Shown: positions 1 to 5,000 of the stretch, piece by piece
Numbering within the stretch: position 1 is the stretch's first letter
Layout: every line of letters begins with the position of its first letter
Assembly (NCBI GenBank): GCA_900770805.1
Contig: CAAGLP010000145.1
Coordinates: 1 to 5,000 of the forward strand
Source: an uncultured Paraprevotella sp.
Lineage (GTDB): Bacteria > Bacteroidota > Bacteroidia > Bacteroidales > Bacteroidaceae
DNA length: 5,000 nucleotides
Direction of reading: 5' to 3'
The notes under the pieces: model-generated
Database searches by the model: none
Seen by the model: only the letters and a program-made list of their open reading frames with translations
What the model was told of the DNA's origin: nothing
Program-made: the position numbers and the translations under genes

Positions 1-641
1 ACATATTTTTTGTTTTCAGCCGCCTTTACAGCCTCTATACGGAAGAGCAATTCCTCCAATATGGCACGCTTGCGTGGAGACAAGTTGCGGTTACCAATAA
101 GCAATGCTTCACTCTGCATAACCACTTCCACCTCTGCCAGATTGTTGCTAACCAATGTACTGCCACTGCTAACGATATCAAAGATGGCATCAGAAAGACC
201 AATACCCGGGCTTATCTCCACTGAACCGGTAATTACATGAATATCTGCATTTATATGCTTTTCATGCAGGAAACGGCGTAGGATATTGGGATATGAAGTA
301 GCGACCTTCTTTCCTTCAAACCAACTAAGTCCTGTGTACTTTACCGCCTTGGGGATGGCCAGAGACATACGGCATCGAGAAAAACCAAGAGGACGGATTA
401 TATCGGCCTGTTCCTGGCGTTCTTCAAATTCGTTCCTACCCACAATTCCAAGGTCTGTAACACCTGTGGCAACACATTGAGGGATGTCATCATCGCGAAG
501 ATACAATACTTCTATGGGAAAATCCGCACTTTGAACCAGCAAAGTGCGCTTGCTTGTACTTACCTTTATACCTGCTTCTGCTAACAGAGACATGGTATCC
601 TCAAAAAGTCTTCCTTTTGACTGAACGGCAATTCTTAACAT
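1..641 (-). CDS. hisG: ATP phosphoribosyltransferase HisG (partial, C-terminus off left edge)
   Basis: This enzyme condenses ATP with PRPP to give phosphoribosyl-ATP, the first committed step of histidine biosynthesis in the cytoplasm. The frame runs from an ATG at 641 (protein begins MLRIAVQSKGRL) to the window edge, giving 213 residues. The N-terminal catalytic fold is recognisable: the SKGRL loop at residues 8-12, TGVTDLGIVGRNE at about 59-71, and the HisG family signature at 142-163. The signature runs from E142 through G148, S150, I153 and D155 to S159-G160-x-T162-L163, the last part being the PRPP-binding loop. The protein lacks nothing visible, but family members of the long form run to about 280-290 residues. 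The missing part should therefore be the ACT-like C-terminal domain that binds histidine for feedback inhibition. That it is the long form is inferred from the Bacteroidales affinity and from the catalytic core starting at residue 1. No Shine-Dalgarno precedes the start. Other his genes would be expected downstream, beyond the left edge. Confidence 0.96.
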   Translation of the reverse strand, partial: MLRIAVQSKGRLFEDTMSLLAEAGIKVSTSKRTLLVQSADFPIEVLYLRDDDIPQCVATGVTDLGIVGRNEFEERQEQADIIRPLGFSRCRMSLAIPKAVKYTGLSWFEGKKVATSYPNILRRFLHEKHINADIHVITGSVEISPGIGLSDAIFDIVSSGSTLVSNNLAEVEVVMQSEALLIGNRNLSPRKRAILEELLFRIEAVKAAENKKY

Positions 642-645
642 TTTA

Positions 646-670
646 TGCTATATTATTATTGCTATTATTA
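646..670 (-). repeat. A/T-rich imperfect direct repeat in the hisG leader
   Basis: Two imperfect copies of TGCTATATTATTA (646-658) and TGCTATTATTA (660-670) lie between the hisG start codon and its proposed -7 element. They would therefore be transcribed as part of the 5' leader. The stretch is low-complexity TAA/ATA sequence and may simply be an unstructured A-rich leader, which favours translation initiation in Bacteroidota where Shine-Dalgarno pairing is little used. No histidine-codon run or hairpin typical of a his attenuator is seen here. Confidence 0.4.
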
Positions 671-684
671 CTTAACTTAGGTTG

Positions 685-692
685 CAAAGGTA
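685..692 (-). promoter_or_regulatory. Candidate -7 promoter element for hisG
   Basis: Read on the minus strand this is TACCTTTG, an exact match to the TAnnTTTG -7 consensus of the Bacteroidota primary sigma factor. Its downstream end is 43 nt upstream of the hisG ATG, so transcription would begin roughly 7 nt further on and leave a leader of about 35 nt. No good TTTG -33 element is seen 19-21 bp upstream; that part is A/T-rich. The call rests on the -7 match and its position. Confidence 0.5.
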
Positions 693-755
693 CATATTTT
701 TCCTTTAATCCCTACATTTTATCACTCATTATTCGGCAATGCTGATAAAATTGTC

Positions 756-763
756 TAACTTCG
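756..763 (+). promoter_or_regulatory. Weak candidate -7 promoter element for udk
   Basis: TAACTTCG differs from the Bacteroidota TAnnTTTG consensus at one fixed position and ends 36 nt before the udk ATG, a distance similar to that proposed for hisG on the other strand. A TTCG at 732-735, 20 bp upstream, is a one-mismatch match to the TTTG -33 element. Both halves are imperfect, so this is a positional inference. If both promoters are real, the two -7 boxes face away from each other about 63 bp apart. Confidence 0.3.
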
Positions 764-799
764 TAGCGTCAAAATATCATACATAAATACTCATTCAGA

Positions 800-1411
800 A
801 TGTATATAATAGGAATAGCTGGAGGTACGGGTAGTGGCAAGACCACTGTGGTGAAGAAGATAATGGAAGCACTTCAAGGCGAGAACGTGGCTGTTATCCC
901 ACAAGATTCGTACTATAACGACAACACGCATCTCACCATGGATGAACGTAGACTAATCAACTACGATCATCCAGATGCCTTTGACTGGAACCTTCTGTAT
1001 CAACAACTGCATGATTTGCGTCAAGGCAAGGCCATAGAACAACCAACCTACGACTACATCACTTCAAACCGCATGAAGGAAACCGTTCACGTGGAACCAT
1101 GCGAGGTTATCATCATAGAGGGTATAATGGCTCTATACCGCAAGGATCTACGCGATTTGATGGACCTGCGAATATATGTAGATACTGATGCTGACGTACG
1201 CCTTATACGCAACATCTTGCGCGACACAGTTGAGCGTGGACGTACAACACAAATGGTCATCGACCGATATCTTGAGGTTCTAAAACCCATGCATGAAGAG
1301 TTCATTGAACCCACAAAACGCCATGCCGACCTTATTATCCCTGAAGGTGGTGCAAACCAACAGGCTATAGACATCATAGAAAGCTACATCCGCCACCGTC
1401 TGTGCAAGTAA
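800..1411 (+). CDS. udk: Uridine kinase (uridine/cytidine kinase)
   Basis: This enzyme phosphorylates uridine and cytidine to UMP and CMP in the cytoplasm, for pyrimidine salvage. At 203 residues it has the usual bacterial Udk length. The P-loop GGTGSGKT is at residues 8-15. It is followed by family landmarks: QDSYY (35-39) with the likely catalytic Asp36, YDHPDAFD (55-62), PTYDY (82-86), IIIEGI (104-109) as the Walker-B-like strand, RD-x3-ERGR (141-148) in the lid, PMHEEF (163-168), and EPTKRHADLIIPEGG (170-184). All expected motifs are present and intact. The ATG at 800 is the only sensible start: no in-frame start codon precedes it nearby, and the P-loop begins seven residues in, as is normal. 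No Shine-Dalgarno is present. It is divergent from hisG, and the hydrolase follows 66 bp downstream on the same strand. Family members are inhibited by UTP and CTP; nothing in the sequence shows transcriptional control beyond the weak promoter candidate. Confidence 0.97.
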   Translation: MYIIGIAGGTGSGKTTVVKKIMEALQGENVAVIPQDSYYNDNTHLTMDERRLINYDHPDAFDWNLLYQQLHDLRQGKAIEQPTYDYITSNRMKETVHVEPCEVIIIEGIMALYRKDLRDLMDLRIYVDTDADVRLIRNILRDTVERGRTTQMVIDRYLEVLKPMHEEFIEPTKRHADLIIPEGGANQQAIDIIESYIRHRLCK

Positions 1412-1477
1412 GAAGCAGATACCAGCCTATTTCAAGCACACGACTAATATACAAAGCACACAAGAATATATCATACC

Positions 1478-3211
1478 ATGAAAAAGCCACTATTCATTTT
1501 ATTGACAAGCATACTATGCCTTGCCATACATGCACAAGAGCGTGAGCTGATATGGCACTGTAAGAAGATGCCTTACACTCAAGGACATCAAATTGCGGCC
1601 ATGACAGACGAGGCTGGGCAGAAAGACTTCAAGGCCGATAAGCATAGAGTGGCATACATAGAGTGGTTTGATGCTCCGCAGAAGGATGTACGCAATGGTG
1701 CATGTATGATACTTATTTCGGGTGGCAGTTATCAGAACTGTTGCGATGTGGGACTAATAAAACAATGGAGGGAAAAACTGACAGCGCTAGGTTTCCAGTG
1801 CGTTAATTTCGTATATAGGACACCTAGACCAGAAGGATTACCTATCTATCAAACGGCATGGGCCGACGGACAACGTGCCGTGAGGATGATTAGACAACAG
1901 GCTCGTAAGCGTGGTTTTGATCCAGAGAAAATAGGCGTCATTTCCATGTCGGCTGGTTCACATCTGGCACTGCTTCTGGCAACAAGTTCCCAGACACCAG
2001 CCTACGAGCATGCAGATAACATGGACACCATACCATGTCATATAAACTGGGCCATTGTAAATGCTCCGGCCTATGGTACCACGGATGCAGAAACAGGTAC
2101 TCCAGCCACCCGTCAGGGATATGGCACAGACGTACACCTGAGCCAGGTATTCAAGTTTGACAAGCAAACCTGTCCCATGAGCCTGCACCACGGGAGTAAA
2201 GACATCTATGCCCCACAGACATCAACTTTAGTATACAGGGAATTACGCAAAAGAGGCATTCCTGCAGAACTACACTTATATGCAGACAAGGGTCATGGTG
2301 CCTACGGGCTTGAACGTGGTGTGGAATTCATGCGACAAATGGGATATCTCGGCTCTCTTGACAAGGAAGTCCCACTTATGGAAAGGTATGTCAGCGACGA
2401 TGCTCGGGGAGCGTACACCAAGACGGAAATATGGCCAGATGGCAAGACACCCGACCTCCAGCAGAAGCAGTGCACCCCATACATGGAGTGGCACATGCCT
2501 AAGGAACTGAAGACAAAGGCCATACAGATAATATATTCCGGCGGTGGCTACAATTTCAACAACCCCGACGACTTCGAGGTAGCGCCAATACGACGTTACC
2601 TGAACGAAAAGGGAATGACCGTGGTAACACTGAAATACCGCACTCCACGTCCCATGCTACCATTGTCCAAGCACACAACAGCATGGCAGGACCTCCAACG
2701 CACCGTCAGGCTGGTAAGGAGCCAGGCGGAGGCACGCGGTCTCGACCCCAACCGCATAGGCATAATGGGCAGTTCGGCAGGTGGACACCTGACCCTCATG
2801 GGCATAACCTCCTCCCTGCACCAGTCCTATATGCCCATAGACAAGGTGGACAAACTGCCCTGCAACGTGCAATGGGGCATTGGCATATATCCCGCCTATG
2901 GCCTAACAGACGGCACGGACGGAATTAACAAGAATGGAGGCAATAACGATGATGACATCCTGGTGCCAGACTTCTCCTTCGACCTGAACACCGCCCCCAT
3001 GCTCTTCATCCATGGCGATGCTGACCCCATAGGCTCCATGACTTCGGTGAAGGTGTGGGAAAAAATGCTACAGATGGGTATACAAAGCGAGCTACATACG
3101 TTGGCACTGCGCAACCACTGCTTCCAGAGGACTGCATCGCCAGGAACAGGCAGTTACACCTTCATGGACAGAATTTGGGAATTCCTGACGGCAAAGGGGT
3201 TCAACAAGTGA
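1478..3211 (+). CDS. Secreted tandem-domain alpha/beta hydrolase (acetyl/feruloyl-esterase-like)
   Basis: The protein has 577 residues. Residues 1-19 form a signal peptide (two Lys, a hydrophobic core, likely cleavage after IHA before Q20). There is no lipobox, so it is probably periplasmic or exported. The rest holds two homologous alpha/beta-hydrolase domains. Domain 1 (about 58-290) has an oxyanion-loop GG at 82-83, YRTPRP at 113-118, nucleophile Ser158 in SMSAG, Asp242 and His273. Domain 2 (about 317-575) opens with a WPDG motif at 319-322. It has GG at 355-356, YRTPRP at 387-392, nucleophile Ser433 in the classic GSSAGGH, Asp516 and His547. The folds resemble the COG0657/BD-FAE esterases of Bacteroidota (helix with DxQRxxRxxRxxA before DPxxIG). 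Members I know of act on acetyl or feruloyl esters of plant polysaccharides, but the substrate here is unknown and no carbohydrate-degrading gene is nearby. It may be cotranscribed with udk. Single-domain proteins of about 270-320 residues are usual, so this looks like a duplication and fusion. Confidence 0.9.
   Translation: MKKPLFILLTSILCLAIHAQERELIWHCKKMPYTQGHQIAAMTDEAGQKDFKADKHRVAYIEWFDAPQKDVRNGACMILISGGSYQNCCDVGLIKQWREKLTALGFQCVNFVYRTPRPEGLPIYQTAWADGQRAVRMIRQQARKRGFDPEKIGVISMSAGSHLALLLATSSQTPAYEHADNMDTIPCHINWAIVNAPAYGTTDAETGTPATRQGYGTDVHLSQVFKFDKQTCPMSLHHGSKDIYAPQTSTLVYRELRKRGIPAELHLYADKGHGAYGLERGVEFMRQMGYLGSLDKEVPLMERYVSDDARGAYTKTEIWPDGKTPDLQQKQCTPYMEWHMPKELKTKAIQIIYSGGGYNFNNPDDFEVAPIRRYLNEKGMTVVTLKYRTPRPMLPLSKHTTAWQDLQRTVRLVRSQAEARGLDPNRIGIMGSSAGGHLTLMGITSSLHQSYMPIDKVDKLPCNVQWGIGIYPAYGLTDGTDGINKNGGNNDDDILVPDFSFDLNTAPMLFIHGDADPIGSMTSVKVWEKMLQMGIQSELHTLALRNHCFQRTASPGTGSYTFMDRIWEFLTAKGFNK
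1649..3187 (+). repeat. Internal gene duplication: two paralogous hydrolase domains in one ORF
   Basis: Protein residues of about 58-290 (1649-2347) and 333-570 (2474-3187) align along their length with an offset of 273-275 residues. Matching landmarks are YIEW/YMEW (60 and 335), SGG (81 and 354), YRTPRP (113 and 387), the nucleophile Ser (158 and 433), PAYG-TD (197 and 472), Asp (242 and 516) and His (273 and 547). Ser-to-Asp spacing is 84 against 83 residues, and Ser-to-His 115 against 114. The DNA is too diverged to be a recent repeat; the similarity is at protein level. Confidence 0.88.
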
Positions 3212-3231
3212 GAAGTGGGAAAAAACGCTTT

Positions 3232-5000
3232 TTATGCAAACTCCGAGAGTTCCAGCCAGCGCATGGACTTCTCGTCCAGTTCGTCGTTTAGGAGAGGCAG
3301 GCGCTTGGACATAGTGGTAATCTCATCCACACTGATAGTGCCGCTACTGAGGGCTGTTTCTATATCAGTTTTCTCCTGCTCAAGAGCCTCGATGTCCCTT
3401 TCCAATTGTTCAAATTCCTGACGCTCCTTAAAGGTAAGCTTACGTTTCTTTTCCATGAGACGAGGCTTAACGCTGGAAGTCGTCTGCGATGATTCAAGCG
3501 CAGACTTCTCTCTGGCGTTCTCTTCCCTTTGCTGAAGTTTCTCTGACTCGCGAAACTGTGTGTAGTTACCAGGAAAATCCTTCACCAGACCATTGCCACG
3601 GAAAACAAGCAAATGATCCACCACCTTGTCCATGAAATAACGATCATGCGATACAATGATTACACAACCACGAAAATCTTGCAGGTACTGCTCCAATATC
3701 TGTAGGGTGACGATATCCATATCATTCGTAGGCTCGTCAAGAATAAGGAAGTTGGGGTTCTGCATCAAAACAGTACATAGTTGCAGGCGACGACGCTCTC
3801 CACCAGACAACTTGTAAATATAGTTCTGCTGTTGCAGAGGCGTGAACATGAAATGCTGGAGAAACTGCATGGCAGTAAGGTGTTTTCCTCCACCCAAATC
3901 CACATACTCTGCTACGCGGCGAACGGCATCTATAACCTTCATGCTCTCATCCACTTGCATAGACTCCTGACTGAAATATCCGAACTTCACGGTCTCGCCT
4001 ATTACAAAACGTCCGCTATCAGGCTGAACAAGACCAAGTAGCAGTTTCAGGAACGTACTCTTGCCTGTGCCATTGTTGCCTACGATACCCATCTTCTCGT
4101 AACGCGAGAAGTTATAATAGAAATCTTTCAGGATGACCAGTTCCTCCCGGTCCTCTCCGGCAGGAAAGGACTTGCTCACGTACTCTGCTTCAAATATCTT
4201 ACTACCGATATAGGTGCTGTTTACCTGAAGGCGCAACTTATCCTCCTCTATGTGCCTTTTAGCCTTTTTCTCCAATTCATAGAATGCTTCCTCGCGGTAT
4301 CTAGCCTTATGGCTACGTGCCTGAGGCGTGGAGCGCATCCATTCCAGTTCGGTACGGTAAAGGTTGTTGGCTCGAGCTATCTCTGCCCTGGCATTGTCTA
4401 TACGTTCCTGTCGTTTCTCCAGATAATAGGCATAATTGCCACGATAGGTGTAGAGCGTCTGGTCGTCCATCTCAAGGATGACGTTACACACACGATCCAG
4501 GAAATAGCGGTCGTGAGTAACCATCAGCAGGGTTATACATTGACGACCAAGATAACCTTCAAGCCATTCGATCATTTCCAGATCCAAATGGTTGGTTGGT
4601 TCGTCCAGAATGAGCAAATCGGGATTCTGAAGAAGTACATTTGCCAAAGCAACACGCTTTGCCTGTCCGCCAGACAGTACACTCATCCTGCGACTGGTGT
4701 CCCCAATCTTTAACTTACCAAGAATCTGCTTGCTACGAACCTCCAAGTCCAACGCCTCTTCCGTATCATTACGATCCTGACAGGCATGCCAAAAGCAAGC
4801 ATCCATCACGGTCATTTCAGCAGGAAATTTTGGTGTCTGGCTTAGATAGCCAATCTTTATACCACTACGAAGAATAACCTCACCTTCATCCGGTTCGTCT
4901 ACACCGGCCAGGATATTCAACAGTGTGGTCTTGCCTGTACCATTCTGGGCTATCAGTCCAACACGCTGACCTTCACCTATACCTATATTTATATTGTGGA
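3232..5000 (-). CDS. ABC-F family ATPase, Uup-like (partial, N-terminus off right edge)
   Basis: This is a soluble twin-ATPase protein without membrane segments. ABC-F proteins bind the ribosome and act on stalled or slow translation; Uup-type members are also linked to genome stability and ribosome assembly. Reading from the edge (first full codon at 4998), 588 residues are visible. Domain 1 has Walker A AQNGTGKT (17-24), signature LSGGQ (108-112), Walker B LLILDE (128-133) and switch His162. An interdomain linker rich in charged and aromatic residues spans about 186-256. Domain 2 has Walker A GNNGTGKS (307-314), signature LSGGE (397-401), Walker B FLILDE (417-422) and His451. A charged C-terminal region (about 481-588) with KRKLTFKERQEFEQLE matches the Uup-type C-terminal coiled coil. 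Only about 80 residues separate Walker A from the first signature, so there is no EttA-like arm insertion. A TTG at 4920 is an internal leucine (TTLLNIL), not the start; roughly 20-30 N-terminal residues are missing. Housekeeping rather than antibiotic-resistance function is likelier, given the Uup-type C-terminus. Confidence 0.93.
   Translation of the reverse strand, partial: HNINIGIGEGQRVGLIAQNGTGKTTLLNILAGVDEPDEGEVILRSGIKIGYLSQTPKFPAEMTVMDACFWHACQDRNDTEEALDLEVRSKQILGKLKIGDTSRRMSVLSGGQAKRVALANVLLQNPDLLILDEPTNHLDLEMIEWLEGYLGRQCITLLMVTHDRYFLDRVCNVILEMDDQTLYTYRGNYAYYLEKRQERIDNARAEIARANNLYRTELEWMRSTPQARSHKARYREEAFYELEKKAKRHIEEDKLRLQVNSTYIGSKIFEAEYVSKSFPAGEDREELVILKDFYYNFSRYEKMGIVGNNGTGKSTFLKLLLGLVQPDSGRFVIGETVKFGYFSQESMQVDESMKVIDAVRRVAEYVDLGGGKHLTAMQFLQHFMFTPLQQQNYIYKLSGGERRRLQLCTVLMQNPNFLILDEPTNDMDIVTLQILEQYLQDFRGCVIIVSHDRYFMDKVVDHLLVFRGNGLVKDFPGNYTQFRESEKLQQREENAREKSALESSQTTSSVKPRLMEKKRKLTFKERQEFEQLERDIEALEQEKTDIETALSSGTISVDEITTMSKRLPLLNDELDEKSMRWLELSEFA

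Noticed and set aside
10..240. A short plus-strand open frame at the left edge, and others at 286-480 and 554-745
   Set aside because: The first two are antisense to hisG, which has the exact family signature on the minus strand. The third starts inside hisG and runs through the A/T-rich intergenic region into a hydrophobic low-complexity translation.
642..684. Histidine leader peptide or T-box upstream of hisG
   Set aside because: There is no ATG with a run of His codons in the short leader, no stem-loop of attenuator type, and too little room for a T-box.
1478..1534. Possible lipoprotein signal around Cys14 of the hydrolase
   Set aside because: The residues before Cys14 are S-I-L, with Leu at -1 where Gly, Ala or Ser is needed. 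A normal signal peptidase I site after Ala19 fits better.
4252..4713. A 153-residue plus-strand open frame opposite the ABC-F gene
   Set aside because: It lies wholly antisense to a strongly motif-supported coding region. Its translation shows no family motif and no start context; it is a shadow of the reverse-strand codon pattern.
4918..4920. TTG at 4920 (minus strand) as the start of the ABC-F protein
   Set aside because: The open frame continues upstream to the window edge and includes the first Walker A motif, which the protein needs. The TTG encodes an internal leucine.
3232..5000. Antibiotic-resistance ABC-F protein
   Set aside because: The Uup-type charged C-terminal coiled coil and the moderate linker point to a housekeeping member, and there is no resistance-island context. 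A phylogenetic placement would settle it.

Overview
The window looks like ordinary chromosome of a member of the Bacteroidota, probably order Bacteroidales and possibly Prevotella-like. The reasons are a TAnnTTTG-type -7 promoter element, no Shine-Dalgarno sequence ahead of any visible start codon, A/T-rich leaders, and protein sequences typical of that group. No phage, transposon, CRISPR, tRNA, rRNA or defence-type gene is visible.

Layout, left to right. (1) 1-641, minus strand: the first 213 residues of hisG, ATP phosphoribosyltransferase, the first enzyme of histidine biosynthesis; its C-terminus lies off the left edge. (2) 642-799: a 158-bp divergent intergenic region with a good -7 element for hisG, a weaker candidate for udk, and an A/T-rich imperfect repeat in the hisG leader. 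(3) 800-1411, plus strand: udk, uridine kinase, complete. (4) 1478-3211, plus strand: a secreted alpha/beta hydrolase made of two tandem copies of the same esterase-like domain, each with its own apparent Ser-Asp-His triad. (5) 3232-5000, minus strand: a Uup-like ABC-F ATPase, complete at its C-terminus and missing only a short N-terminal piece off the right edge.

The genes do not form an obvious shared pathway. hisG (PRPP plus ATP into histidine) and udk (pyrimidine salvage) are both nucleotide-linked housekeeping genes sharing a divergent control region. The hydrolase lies 66 bp downstream of udk with no convincing promoter of its own and may be read through from it. It converges on the ABC-F gene with only 20 bp between the stop codons.

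The most interesting object is the double-domain hydrolase. Its two halves keep near-identical spacing of catalytic residues, but they differ in nucleophile-elbow sequence and in base composition. I see no clear sign of a previously undescribed multi-gene system.
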